From assembly GCA_013396655.1 (NCBI GenBank), contig WBMV01003293.1, positions 1,505 through 65,504 on the forward strand: 64,000 bases of DNA. Direction: 5' to 3'. This DNA comes from Campylorhamphus procurvoides (Eukaryota > Chordata > Aves > Passeriformes > Dendrocolaptidae). Positions 41,601 to 55,700 of this stretch are shown one piece after another. How positions within the stretch are numbered: the stretch's first letter is position 1; each line of letters begins with the position of its first letter. The notes beneath the pieces are model-generated. The model saw only the letters and a list, made by a program, of their open reading frames with translations, searched no databases and had not been told where the DNA came from. Both the position numbers and the translations under genes were made by a program.

Positions 41601-44600
41601 AAGGGAAATTGTCTTTGATAATTTATTTTTGTTTGGTTCTCCAAGCATAACAACTAGTTCCTAATAAAACTCCAATAGCTTTTCAAAGCTTTTATCTTTC
41701 TTTGTGACTTCTTCCATACTAAGTATGTTCCTGAATGTAAGTTTATTTGAAAAGATAAGGGAAAAAGTGGATTTTTTCAATTAATATTTCTTAATGAAAA
41801 AACCTATTTTTGAAGATTATTTTTTTCTTTTTGAAAGAAAGGCATTTTTGGAAAAACCTGAAGGGAAAAACTCTAAGTGGAGCTTTTTGCTGCAATGTAA
41901 TTGTGGCCAAAGACTCAGCTAGTTTTGAAGGACTTGATTTTATAGAAGCAATGACATTTAATTACAATAGTTAATGATAAAAAGAAGTATAATGGAAGGG
42001 AAAAAAATTTGTTTCATGTAAGGCCTTAACAATGCATTCAGGACAAGACCTGATTAGCACAGATTACCTCGTTTTTTAATTTGTATGAAGTGTTCTTCAT
42101 CATCACTTCAGGCATGTTGGCCTGTCCAGAGGTATGAGAAGACCTGAGATCCTACGAAAGCAACAGTGAAAATACACTTTTACATGTGGAAAAGTAGCTG
42201 ACTATCCTGATGAATGTGAAAAGGGACAGTGTTAGCAAATACTCTATTATGTTATTTTGCTTTTGTATTTTTCTTAGCCCAGAAAGTTTAGTACTTTTTG
42301 CATGCGAGTACTGATAAAAAAAAGGAAAAAAACACTGTAAAAAAGCTTTGATTTTCTAGGTAAAACTTGAGCATCTTTTAAATGTAGCTCATTCCAAAAA
42401 TAAAAAGCATTATTAAGGAAAAAAACTTCGGTGAATAATAAGTAAATGTGATTTTTTTCTGACACACTCCTCTTATTCACTGAAAGATGGCACCTCATTT
42501 TAGGCACATATATACTATGCACAGGTGCTGATAGAGAACACCTATGTCTCACTAAGGGTAAATTCAGCAAGCTATGCTGTTCCAAAGCACCAGCCTTTGG
42601 TGGTGTAGAAGTAGGACATCTCTAAAAACAAGCCTTTTTTAAGAAAGGCAGAAAAAAAATCAGTCACGTTGTCAATAAAAGCTTATTAAAGAACAAATCC
42701 CCTGAGACTTAAACCAGAAGCTTGTAACTAACCCCCTCCCCCCAGTTAAATTTATGGTGTTTTCTAAAGAAAACTTTTGAGATTAAAGGAGTATAAAAGA
42801 AGAGATAACTTTGTCAGTTCATTTGTATAATTAGAGGTTTAACCCATGAGGATCAGCCATGTTCTGGCTTGAAAGGTCAAATGTATTTGAGCATGCATAT
42901 TTTAGGAATTAGGCCAAAAGAAGATTTAAAATTAGAGGGTATTTTGATCAAAATTTTCAAGTCTCTCTCAAGTAAACCAAAGTTAATTAAATAAAATTTT
43001 TCATGACTGATTAGAGTGTACGTTTGACCATCCGTTGCATCTCACATTCTGCTACCTACCAGCTGGAGTATTGATGAGACCTTTTTATAACTTCATTAGA
43101 GCTACCTTGTGGAACAATTTAATCATATAAAATCTTATAATGCAGATGCACCAGTACAACAATCCCAGCTGCTGGCTTCTGGTCTTGTCCTGCTGCTCTA
43201 CCCCTTTATTTCTCGCTGTGCCTTACAGCACAGCCCCATCACGTGGGGACTGCCTTTGAAGGATGCTCAGCTGCAAGAGCAAGCTGATTTTTCCTGTCTA
43301 ACATCCAAGATGCCAAGTTGTTGAAGGAGCAGGAGAGTCACAAGGCTTCATAGGCCCAGTTCTTACCAAGGGAACCTCCTGAGCAAAGTGATTATCTGAC
43401 AATGTAGGCAATATTTTTGGTTTTATAGGGGGGTGAGCAGGTAAGTTAATACTGAGACAATACTCACCTATCTAACTGCTTGAAATGATTGATTCTCTTT
43501 CCCAAAAGATTCTGCAAGCCTCTGACACAGGGCTGCCCTCTCTAACCAAAGAGAAGAAAAAACCTTAGCTAAATGAAGCATTTGGATTTTGAGGATAAAA
43601 TGTCATAGTGTCATCTCTACAGCAAAACAATGGAAGAAGATGAAGAAAAACTGCAAACAAGTGAGGTGACACAGCTCAAGCTGCAGCACTTCTTGCTATG
43701 CAGCACACTTTCAAGAGCATCACATTTGAATGGTACCATTTATCTTTATAACCTTTTTTTTGCTAGACTGCTTTTCATTCCTTTCTTTGTCTGACCTCCA
43801 ACTCCTCTGTCAGAGGTGGTACAGAAAAAATGGGAAGGAGATCAGAGGCAGAGAGAAATATCAATTCATACCACAGTATTTGTGACTAATTGCTGAGTAG
43901 CATCTCTTCAGAGCTAACACAATCTCTGAAATGTTCCCATATGTTCAAGGCTGACTCTGTGCACGTATGATAATCAGCTTTAAATTATGATCAAGATAGC
44001 AGAGCACAACTTTGCAAAGTAAATGGCTAAAAAGATCAGCAAATACTTGTCAGTAAGAAGACAACAAAACTTTGGAGGGGAGAATATGACTCTCATCAGC
44101 TTCTGGATGATGGGTGTTCAGCCTGGAGAGGGATCATTGAGGACTTTACACCAAAGGGACTGCTCTCTCCTGTCTGAGAAGAGTAGGAACCAGGCTGTGT
44201 CACTCCTGTTTCCCTCCAAAAATAACACTAAAAAATCACCTGCAATGCAGAATGGTTGCTGTCTAGACAAAGTCCCCTTGCCATGAGTGTTGAAAGGATT
44301 ATTTTTTTCTTGCCAGCCCCCAAAATGAACCCTGCAAGCAGCCTTCCAGAGCAGCAAGGTTCTGAGTGATTCAGCAGCACTGTCCTGCTTTTCTGCACAG
44401 CAACAGCGGGACAATGGTCAGTCCTAACAGGCTGGCATCAAACTCCTCTTGGAGGCCTGAGGACTTCTCTTCCACAGGACTCCTCCAGCAATCCCAGTAG
44501 TGCAGCCCATCATGCCACAGGCATACCATGGCATAGATGGAGTGCACATACTCTGGGCTCAGTATGCAGCAGCTACATGCAGCCTCTCTCCCTGCGCATA

Positions 44601-46004
44601 CCAAACAGAGCTGATGATGATAATTTAAACCTCACATTCCTTCCTGCTCTCCATTTGGTCTCTTTTTTTTTTTGGTACATCCTCAGAGGCCTCTGAATAG
44701 GAAAAAGCAGGTGTGGGAGTAGCTAACGAGATGTTCATTAAGACCAGATTTTGACAGAGATGACAAGCCAAATCAGCCCCAAACTTCTGCTTCTCAGTAT
44801 TCAGCTTTAAGGATTACTTTTTTTTTTTTACAGCCAGAAAAATTACCTGCAGCAGTATTGCTGGGAAACTAAAGCCTCCAGCCACATTTAGCTTCCATTT
44901 CAGCTACTCTGCATTGAATATTCCCCTTGGAAATTCAGAGAGCAACTACACTGTCTGTTACATGTGTTATATAAAGACAATCAGAATGAGGTATTTGGGC
45001 GCTGACCTGCTTGATTTTATTTTCAGTATTTTCTCCTTCCCACCCCCCCTCCTCCCCATACATTTGTGAGGCATGAAATACATTCACCCCTCCTGACTCA
45101 GTTCTATTCTTTTTCAATCCTGACAGAACACTTGAGGCTGGTAAGTGAACTGTGCTAGGCTGGGTCCTGTTTTCAAATGAAATAAAAAACACTGCATAGC
45201 CCTGAAGCAGATTGATATAATTTTGGTTTCATAGCTGACAATCATTTTTCATCATTGTTTCAAGCATGAAAGATTTAGCAATGGCTGCATAAAACTTTAG
45301 TAGCACAAACCTTTGATGTTCTGTCAAGCAGCTTTGCTTTTCTCCCTGTCATACAGAGTGCAGCCACAAATTACTCCCTGGCAATCCTAGGTGAGGATTA
45401 TGAAGATTATTAGAAAAACATGAGGTTTAAAGAATTATTAAAAGTACCTTTGCGTTTCAGCAACACGCGAACACGCAATTGTATTTTTCACAAAACTCCT
45501 GATTTTCTTATTTTGGTGTGCTGCTGATTTTTCTCTGTCTCAGCTGATTTCTTCAGTTGGGCATTTTCACCTCACATTCCAAGTAATCAAACTGCCATGA
45601 GCACCACCTCCTAAGAGAAAGCACTGAAACAACAAAAAACTCACATTAGCAATCTGTGAGCAGCAAACACACACACAGAAGCTGAGCAGAGCACATGTGT
45701 TCCTCAAAGGCCAGTTGTGCTACTTGGAGTGTGACTCTACAAGATAAAGCTACATGGCAATATAGAATTAGAGCTCTATTTTATTTTAAACTACTGCCTT
45801 CCTGAATGGATGTACCATCTATTTCACTGCTAAGGAATACAGAATAATTTTTTACCGTGGCTAGAATTCCATTGGGTTCTCTGGAGTTTTCTTGTGGACA
45901 CTAGTTCAAATTAAATAGGTAAAATGCCATTGTTCTGTCACAACAAGAACTGGTGCTTAAAAATCCACTTCTTATCCAGTAAAGTCCTTTACCTAAGTAA
46001 TGTG
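38646..46004. other. Gene-free stretch, AT-rich
   Basis: No gene, RNA gene or recognisable mobile element seen. Poly(T)/poly(A) runs occur (for example near 39,429, 41,548 and 44,665). All open frames are around 100 codons or shorter and have no recognisable family. Confidence 0.6.
45999..46004 (+). repeat. Target-site duplication, left copy (AATGTG)
   Basis: Identical hexamer to 46,375-46,380 on the other side of the solo LTR. Its perfect preservation suggests the insertion is not very old, though six bases give little resolution. Confidence 0.85.
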
Positions 46005-46374
46005 TGTGGGAACTGCAGCAGGTCTGCAGATCCCTTGAAGGAGTAAGAGGAGGTTGACCTTGGCCAGATTGCTGTACACCCGTGAAGGTAAGCAACTTGC
46101 AGAGACTGAGAGAACCCATGAGAAAAACAAGATAAGAAGCCTGGATGAGCTGTTACAGAAACAGTAGGTTTGCATAGAGACAGTTTGTAACTGTGGCCAA
46201 TAGGTGATTGCTTATGTGTAATGAGCACCAATAATGTTACTGCACGTCCATTTAGAAAATATATAAAAGTAGCTGTGTGAAAAAGAATATATATTAATAT
46301 ATAATAAAAGTTTACTCTTATCAATTTGGGATCTTCACCTGCTTTTTATCAAGTCCGTCCCAGCAACAGCGACA
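46005..46374 (+). mobile_element. Solo class II ERV LTR, 370 bp, with 6-bp target-site duplication
   Basis: Begins TGTGGGAACTG and ends CAGCGACA, and is flanked on both sides by the identical hexamer AATGTG (45,999-46,004 and 46,375-46,380). A 6-bp duplication is usual for class II (beta-like, ERVK-type) retroviruses. A CCAAT box lies near 46,198, a TATATAAA box at 46,260-46,267 and an AATAAA signal at 46,303-46,308, in the order expected for U3-R-U5. No internal retroviral sequence adjoins it, so it is a solo LTR left by recombination between two LTRs. It is related to, but longer and diverged from, the LTR at 234-541. Confidence 0.88.
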
Positions 46375-46380
46375 AATGTG
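46375..46380 (+). repeat. Target-site duplication, right copy (AATGTG)
   Basis: Second copy of the hexamer created on integration of the retrovirus whose solo LTR lies to the left. Confidence 0.85.
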
Positions 46381-49234
46381 TAGTCTTTTTTTTTCTTTTT
46401 TGTTCTGATGTGCAGTTTTATTTCATCAACAGCATCTGCAGATCACTGTGTTCTGTCTTTTGCTCTGACACTGGATTCTGTAAACCCTTGGACCCCTAAC
46501 TCTGAGGTTTTTGCTTCATGGCTACAAGTGATTTTTATCATCCAAACAGGCTTTAGCTGTAAGTTTGGAGATAACCAAACTTCTCCAAGTGATTGATCTG
46601 CCCAGGGTTACACAACGAGTGGAGGTTAAAGAATATCAGCATTGTCCTCAGAGCCTTGGAAATTAATAGTATAGATCATTATTAAGATCTTTGAATTTGA
46701 GAATGATGCTTGGGCTCTACTGCAAATATTTTACAGAAAACTGCCCTATTTGAATAATCTCTAATGCAATCTAGGAACAGCACAGTAGTTTAATGAAGGG
46801 ATGAGACGGAAGCAAGAGTAACTAGTAATAAGTCAAAGAAATAGGCTTAGTTGTCTGTACAAGATTTGCAGATGAGTGTTTCATACACATAATCATGTGC
46901 AGACAGACAGGTATTCAGATTCCCAAAACTTGGTAATTCTCTCCAAATGCCTCAAATTTCATGGCTTTCAAGATTTAAAGTGACCTCTTCAAAGACCAGA
47001 CAGTGATGAAAAATCAGTCAAGCAAACTTTTCCTGTCTTACAGCTTAAGAAGTCAATGAGACCATACACACACCGTTTATTTGATTAGTTTTTGCTGTGC
47101 TAGTACTCTCACTTATTCCTCAGTATTTAATTATCAAATACCTCAATGAACATCTCAGGATACAGCTACAACTCAAAAATTATTCACTGAAAAGAGCTGT
47201 TGAATAACATTTGACACACACAGGAATCCATTTGTAGATAATCCCCAATCAGCAAAATTCATTGACTAAATTATACATGATTAATTATTCACCCATCTCT
47301 CACCACACAACATTCCCCCCTCCCCTTTGACTAACTCCTAAAATTATCAAAATGCTGATCACAGTCCAACAGTTTATACAGCCTCTTGCTTTTATGTCTC
47401 CCTTCCAGTTTCTTCCCTCCAGTCTTGTAGTAAGCAAACCCTTCTGCTTCAGCAATTTGGCAAACCAGAGAAATTTTGACTTGCAATTATATAACTGCTG
47501 CAAGGCACTCCAGTCAGCAGGAATGCCATCCAGGAGATTCACAGCTGTAAAAAAGCAGGAGCAGCCATTGTTCCCTGCCATAGGACTTTTATTGGGTATG
47601 CAATCCTCAGTTCTGAATGCTTTGATTTATTGGAGGGAGAAGCAATGTGAAAACACTGTCAGGCTTCTGCAGCCACTGAAATATTAGACTGCTCCATTCA
47701 TGTACATCACGCTCAGGAAAAGCTCAGGAATCTGGAAGGCTATAAATTAGAGGATCCTGGAGGTGTGGGGTGGGAGGAGGAATCAGGAGGGTAAACTTAG
47801 CTTGTGATTAGCTTTAAATCCTGAGAAACCCAAAACAAATGCCGTCTCTTTCATGAATTACACCTTGCCTTTCCCAATTGTTCCGTTATTTGTAATTCTG
47901 CAGCAGAAGTGCAGTCCCAAAATCCCCCTGCTCCTGGCTTGCAGCCACTTGGGCCAGCAGGATGTTCCTGCTCTGTTGTGCTCTTTTCCCCCCACATATC
48001 TTTTTTAGAAACCACTTATTAAGATCTAAGACCTGATGTATTTTTAATTCTGCGGTGAAATCTTAACTTAGAGAAGAAGCTGCTTTGGCTGACAAGGCCT
48101 TCCATCAACCTATGGATTCTGCTCTTCCCTTCAGAGCTACTGTAATCCCACTTTTTAAGGAATCTTCTTTAGTCGGGAGAAATGAGCTCTCTTTTCCCAC
48201 TCTGTCTGCACAGTGCCTAGTTTATACTCTTTATGTTACAGCTCTCTAACTATTAAAGGGTAAACTGCAGCTACAAAATTCATGCTGCACAGATTTCTAA
48301 ACCTGAATTAACCTTCACTTGCCTGTTACGATTTGCATTCAATCCCATGGTCCAAGGCTTTGTAAACCATTTTCAGTCCTTCAACCAGACCCATAATTTA
48401 CTTCACACCTGACTTCTGGATTATAAAATTCTGTATGACATTATGTATCCTCCTAAACTCTAACCCTGCCTGCAGGTGATCCTCCTCTGCATTGATTGAT
48501 CAATGCTATAAAGAGCCAGGCCTCTTGTCTCCCATCCTGCACACAAGCATGGAATCACTTAAATTCCCCGCACAAACATCATCATCCATACCTTTAGCTA
48601 CTCAGATGAAAGGGACCTTTCCAGCAGAGTATATTGGATTAGACCTCCTTTCTGCAGTTGTCCCTTTCAGGCATTTCCTAGGGCTCACTCCTGGTTTAAT
48701 GAGGGAAGAGAAGACAGGAGAGCCTTCAATTTTGAAGCAGTTGACTACAGCCCTTAACTAGTCATTTTGCAGCTAACCCTCTGTACGGCAGCTCTCTTCC
48801 ACATGGTAAATAGGCTTATTTATTCTTCTCACATCTCATTACTAATGCTTTCAATGTATCCTAAGTAGACAAACAACCAGCTTCTGTCCTTGGATACCAG
48901 CCCAGTTCTCCTTGACTTCACTAGCATGCACAGACTATCTGAGGAAAGAATTCAGCTCAGTATAGTATTTACACTACATGCTAATTATTAAAACAGCCGC
49001 CAGCTCCTGTTTCATAAGCAAAAATGTAAATTCCAGGTCATTACATAAAATGACTTTATAGAGTATTTGCAGAGACCATTCACTTAACTACAGCTCTCTG
49101 CTCACCCTTCAGAGGAACAGGGACATCTGAAACACCAGCACGCCACTCTATTCTCTCCTGCAGAGATGTGGTTACAAACCAGGGAAAGTGTTGTACATGT
49201 CACTCCCTGCCTGGTCCCCAGTGGGAACTCAATC
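46381..49234. other. Gene-free stretch between solo LTR and CR1
   Basis: No gene or RNA gene recognised. Open frames are about 110 codons or shorter and have no resemblance to known families. No strong repeat is visible apart from short A/T runs. Confidence 0.6.
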
Positions 49235-49796
49235 CAAATTCTGTGGGCAACAGGTCGAGGGAGGGGATTCTGCCCCTCTGCTCTGCTGAGACCCCACTTG
49301 CAGTGTTGCCTCCAGCTCTGGGGTCCCCAGCACAGGAAAGATGTGGACCTGTTGGAGCAAGTTAATTGGATGGATGGAGCACCTCTCCTATGAGGAATGG
49401 CTGAGAGAACTGGGATTGTTCATCCAGGAAACAAAAGGTTTCAGGGTGACCTAATTGTGGCCTTCCAGTACCTGAAGGGAGCCCACAAGAAACATGGAGA
49501 ATGACTATTTACAAGGGCCTGGATTGACAGGACAAGGGGCAATGCATTCAAACTGACAGAGAGTATGCTTAGATTAGATATTAGGAAGAAATTATTTCCT
49601 GTGAGGGTAGTGAAGGACTGAAACAGGTTGCCTGGAGAAGCTGTGGATGCCCCATCCCTGGAAGTGTTCAAGGCCAGGTTGATGGAGCTCTGAGAAACCT
49701 GGGATAGTGGGAGGTGTCCCTGCCCAGGGCAGGGGGCTGGAACCAGGTGATCTTTAAGGTCCTTTCCAATCCAAACCAGTCAGTGATTCTGTGATG
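49235..49796 (+). mobile_element. CR1 LINE fragment, 3' end, plus orientation
   Basis: Carries characteristic avian CR1 blocks in sense order: GGTCGAGGGAGGGGATTCTG, the CTGCTGAGACCCCAC block, TGGCCTTCCAGTACCTGAAG, TAGATTAGATATTAGGAAG and CTGTGGATGCCCCATCCCTG. It ends with GTGATTCTGTGATG, a variant of the terminal ATTCTATGA-type repeat. It is 5'-truncated, as most CR1 copies are. The remnant reverse transcriptase end is not open. The left boundary is fuzzy (49,205-49,250). Confidence 0.92.
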
Positions 49797-52700
49797 TTGT
49801 GGCACATCAGAAAAAACAATTTGAGATCTTGCAGCTGATCCAACTAACATGAAAAAGTGAGAGGGTGCTTTCTTGTAAGACTGTGCAACAGAGCAGTCAT
49901 TTCCAGGCCTCTCCCAGGTGTCCTGTGCCTCATTTCTTCATTTGTAAAACAGAGCTAATACTTCCCTCGTACACAGGTGATAGTGAGATGAAAGATGCTC
50001 AAAGATTTAGTGTGGTCCATAAAAACGTGACAAGTTTGATTCGGTATAAGCTGGCAACAACTGTAAATTTCAAAGGCAATTCATTTCACAGATTTTAGTG
50101 CCATTTCAAAATGTTTATATCTACTCTGCTACTGCAGTTCATTTTACAAATCCACAGCTGTCGAACAGAAGTCATTAAGGGAAGGAGGGAGAAGCCAGTG
50201 TTTTTGTAAGGAGTGATCAGGAGTAAATTAATTAATGTAGGCTATGAATTTTGCATCGGTAGATTTCAGTGCAAATCCAATTGTAGTAATTGTAGTAAAC
50301 AGTTTATATTCCCCCTCTAGCTATTGTTTTGAGATCTCTTCAGATGCATACTGATCTCCCTAAATTGCTTTATAGGCAGTTAACATTGCAGAGGTTTTCC
50401 TTGCAGCTGATAACCCAAGGCTGGTAGCTTCAGGCTACAAGCTGACACACTGTAGAGCTCATGTACCAGCTCAGTGGAGCTGTGCTGATGGACAGCTGAG
50501 GGTCTCATTTGTAATTAAAGAGTAGAATGAAGGTGCAGTTTCCTATGAACTTGATGGCTCTGGAGTTTCAGACAAAAGCTTTTAAATCTTATCTGTGCAG
50601 GGAAGCAGCCTGTCAGAGGTATATGCTTCCATCACCTAACCAGCCACAACTCATTGCCCACACAGTTGTGCCAACAAACTGATTACAATAGTCCAAGCTG
50701 AAACCAAAAGGAATTAATTCTAGGTAATTTACCTTATCCAGTCACAGCACAGCTCCAGAAACAGATTAATGAGCACAGTCAAGGGAGCAGGAATGTGTGA
50801 ACATCCATAAAACTATGAGACTGACTGGGGAAAAAAACCCTCTTTTGGTGGTTTTCCCAGCAACTCACAGGAATCATCCTCACCTGATATGGCAAAAAAA
50901 CAATGGATGAGAGCCCTTAGCCTAGTAGGAGTCAATTTAAAAATGGAAAGAAAGAAAGAAGACATAATAGAGGGCCTTCTCCTGACACTTGCTGTTCAGG
51001 GCTCCATGTCCATTGTTAACAGCTATTAAAAGGTTTCTTCCAGAAATGCTTTGTGCCACTTCCACTGTTCCTCACACTGCTGGTGGTGGCATGCTGAAGA
51101 CCTCTTCCTGCCAGACCTTTAAACAATGCACAGCCACACAACTCACCCCAACTTAGATCTGACACTTTTCCTCAAGATTAAATGGGCTACTCGCAGAGAC
51201 AGACAACTCAGGAACTTCAAAGCTCCCTGCCTTAGCTAACAAGAAACAAATTGCTTCCCAAGTGACTCCTCCCGAGGGACTAATGCAGGATAAACCTGTG
51301 ATATTTGCATTAGTTCATCTTTAAATATAAAGCGGAATAGATTCTGCTTCTTTAATATATTTTCACATTATTTAAATGGACTTGTTTTAAAAGCCAGTTA
51401 CATGTTTGCTTTGGGAATATTTTGCATTTGTATTTACCTTTTGGCTGGCAGTTCATCTTATAGGAAGATCTGTTGGAATTAAAGCAGTTGAGGATTACAA
51501 AGATTTTAAAAAGGATTTTCATCTGAGGCCCCTTTCATCATGATTTTCAGTAATGCTACTTTTCTTGGTTTAGTGACATTTAAGGATATTGGAAATCTTT
51601 TGGTGACAGACCCCACCAGTGAGCCCAGTTGCCTGAGGAGAGCTGGGCTTTGCTGCACCTGTCCTGATTCTGCTGCCTGTGGAGGAGGTTTGATCAGCAG
51701 GTATCAAAGCACCCTGCAGAGGTGCTCAGTTTCATCTTCCCATTTTTGCAGTGGGGAAAATAGATATGAAGGACAGAAGGGAACAATATTGCCTGAAGGC
51801 CAGCAGAAGAAGGGTTAATTTTTTTCTTGTTTGCTCACAAAGAACACCATAAATTACAAGGTGCTCACTCACTCCATTCTCTCCAGTTGTGTCAAAATGC
51901 TTTGAGACCATTTTTAGAGTATTCCTGCACTACCTAGTCTTGATTTAGGATCCACTATCCAGTTACTTACACTTCCCTCTGCTGCAGGGGGAGCTCTGCA
52001 GCAGAGCAGGTGTGGAAGGGACCATGTTTCACCCCAGTGCACAGTCAGCATCTTTTAGTTTAACCTGACAGTAAGAGTGGACTTCAGTAAAACGCTGCCA
52101 GTGGAAGGACCTGAGGCACGATCTGGTTCTGGATAGGAGAGTGTATGTACGTGCAAATCTGTACCACTATGTAAGATCAGACATCCATCAAAGTGAAGAA
52201 AAACCTTTCTGGGGCTCAGCTCCTCTTCAGCCCAAAGAGCTCCCAGGTTCCAGGCACTCTCTCACAGAATTGCTGGCCTGAGAAGGCAGAACTGCTGCGC
52301 TGTTTTCAGTGCTGACCTAACCCACAGCAGCAACATGAGGTGTCACACAGTGTCAGCGATGACACCCCACTGCCTGAGCAGCTGCATCACTCCTGGCCTT
52401 CGTTTTATCTCCTGATTAGCTGCAAGAAATTAGCTGTCACACAGAAATCAGATTGACTCCCACTGCACTGCTTGGGAATGGTATCTGTGCAAAGATTCTC
52501 TAAAGGCAGACATGAAGTTCTGTATTTTTTAATAAAGTTCACAACTGAATATCATGAAGTGGTGGGGGAAAATCAATTCCTTGGTCACTGAGTAAATGCT
52601 TTTGAGTTCTTCACTGGCCCTAAGATTTACTGTTTAGCCACTCCAATTCCTATCATGTGCAAATGTTTCCTATATTAACAGAAGAGAGATTTGTGGGCAG

Positions 52701-55700
52701 TGAATGGGAAACAGGACATCAATTTAATGGGGCCATTTGGGGTTAGCACAAAATGACAGAACAGCAGGAAGCAGTTAAAAGCTTCCCTCTCAGCAATCAA
52801 AGGCCTGCAATTTTGAGACTTTTACTCCAATCAAGTAGTGTATTGATGAGGAACCAGGTCTGGTAGTGACCTTCGAAAGACCTCATTCTGGTCTTCTGGG
52901 ATAATTCATTTCTCTAACTATGATGTCCTAATAGGAGCTCAGCAAATGTATGTCATCTACACAATCACTTGAGATGCATGACAAATGGCAGAAGCCACTG
53001 GAAGGAGATTTCTTTTCCCTTACCTTGACTGATTTTTTTTCCTTTGAAGGCTCCTGATCTTGGTCTGACTTGCTGGTATTGCTTTTTCTATGTGCGTCTT
53101 CCTCTCCCCTACCTGTCTGTCCCAGCTCATCGAAATTATGGATAGACCATCTTTACTAATTCATCAGTCCTACTTTAACTCAATGCATGAGCTCCTTCCT
53201 GTGCTGCATATTTTTAAATTTCATTCTGTAAGGCTGCTCCTAGATCAAGCCACTCTCACATTTCATTCCAAGCTTTAGTTCAATTAATATCACCTTTTTT
53301 GGCAGTGCTGAAAAGAAACTCTCCTTCTTTCAAAAGCAGACATGGAGCTGAATCCCAGCTTCCCTCAATGGGAATGGTAGGTGTTTGCTCTCAGTCCTGC
53401 TGATGTCAGGAGTTATATTTCATTACACATAAAAACACCTTCAACCAGTGACAACAAACCTGCCAGCACAGATTGAGCTACTGGAAAATGCCATAAATTA
53501 ATCAGAACAACACAGTAGCTTTCAGCTGATTTTACTGACCATTACACCACCTGCCTTTAGAGCTCCAGTGTTCAGTTTTAAGCCTTTGCCTTTTCCCAGT
53601 ACCCTGGAGATAGTGATACCCATGATCACTGTGACTGCTCTACTGGGGAGCTCTGTTGTAAAATAAGAAGAAAAACGACTGCCACGAGCTGGAACCCCAA
53701 CTTTTAAATATCTCATGCTGCACTTCAGTGATTTTCCAAGCTCCTAATACCAGCTCAGAAATGCCGTGAAATGCTGACCCGGTATGAACTCCCTCTGTCA
53801 GTTCAGATTTGTTCCAAACCTCGGCAGGCATTCTGCCAGAGCTGGGATCATCCATCCCCCCTGCAGCTGGCAGAAAGGTGACACAGAAATCACAGCACTT
53901 GCAAAGGCCATCCTGTGTGCCCCAGCTAATCCCCCACAAAAGCATCATGTTGAGCCCACACTGGATTCACAACGAATCAGTAGGAACAAAGGGAACACAG
54001 CACCCTGCTCCTGACTTCCTGGGAAACACAGTGGCCTGTAGGGAAAGCTTCCTCTCCCATTTATGTCTCAGGACTCCTCCTCTTTGCCATCTTACTACAA
54101 GCCAGCAAAGACCATGTGTAGAGGGGTGAAGGAGAGTGCTCGATATGATAACTACAGGCTATACTTGAAAATTGTTTTCCTAAGCAGGGTCAGCCAAGCC
54201 CAGGCACTGAGGAGGAAAAACATTGTATGTAACATATATTGTAAGGAAACTACCATAGGAAGCATGGAGGACAAAGGCAAAGACATGTATGGACTGTATT
54301 CTAAGGCAGCAAAACAAATTCTCCCTTTGTAGGGCCTAGGAAAGTCTTGAACATAATCAACTTCTAACAATCATTTAAATAGTTGTCATGTGTCTATTCT
54401 TACATTACGTCTGTTGATTTGGCTCCCATGATGTCTGAATAGCTCTCCTGAAGCCAGTTTACTGTCTATTGTCTGTGCCTGATGAAGGCTGTTATTTCTG
54501 ATTAGATACTTTTCCTCTGTATTCCGGATCTCTGTCCTTCATTTCTCTCCCTCAGATTATTTCTCCCTAAGAACTAATGGTGTCTGATGTGGGTACCACC
54601 TCCAGCATGCCCTGGTGGGTAAGAACAAAGCAAGAACATGTCACACCTTAGCCTAAGACTGCAACCAATGGGAAATATCCTCACATTTGCAAATGCTAAC
54701 CCCATGCTCCAGATATTCTGCAGGATTTAGTATTTTCAAACTAAATACAGTTCCATCATTCCTTTATTCGTAAAAAATCCCACTATAGAAACAAGCCAGA
54801 CATGCTGAGCTCCAGCTGTCTATGAATTTATTGCAGCACAACTTTCTAAGAACAAGGCATTTAAAAAAGCAGATGTTTCCATGTGTGCTTTTAAAGTACA
54901 TGTGAGCCCTGTCTCCCAACACCTCCCCTGAGCCTGCTGGGATTATTGACCCTGTAAAGACAGAAGCATGAATTAGCCTTTGCAGAATCATAACTCTTAA
55001 AGCCTACAAAAAAAGTGAATTAATGCTCATTTTCCCTTTTAAGCACAACCAGCAGTTGGCTGCAGAAAGTGAGGCTAGAGAATACTGAAATACATAGGTA
55101 CACACAAAGGAATTATCCTGCCTCTCCTGACATGCATTCAGCACATTCAGGACAGCTTCCAAGCAGCACACCAAAGTACTGGGATGTTCCACCCTCACTC
55201 AACCAGTCCTTTTCCACCAGGTGTTCCCAGTGACCCCAGTCTCAGCACACAGGGAATTCCTGTGCTTTGATCACATGGAAGCCTCTGGCACAGAGTAGGA
55301 ATAGGCAGCTCAGAGCAGAGGAGAGCTGGAGACTCTCCCAGAATAACAATAAAATGCAAAATGGGATTCACAGTTGTGAAAAATCACAATCACATGCCAT
55401 TCAGCAGCCCAGCTATAATTCTCCATCGCTGTAATACAGGATCCCAGTTCTTTGGTTCAGGGAATCGTGTTGTTCACAACAGCCCTGCACCCAGGACCCT
55501 TCACCACTGTCTTCACAAAGAGCTTCCCATTGTACTTTATGCCTTCCAGTTCCTCTCAGCTGCTGAATTGTTTGACACAATGCTCAGCAGGTGCTTGCTG
55601 TCAGCAGCACAAGGTGTTTCACCCCCAGGGAAATGGAAACCCTTCTTCTGTAGTCAGCCACAGCATCCCCACTCAGATACCCCCCCATGCAAGCCCTGTT

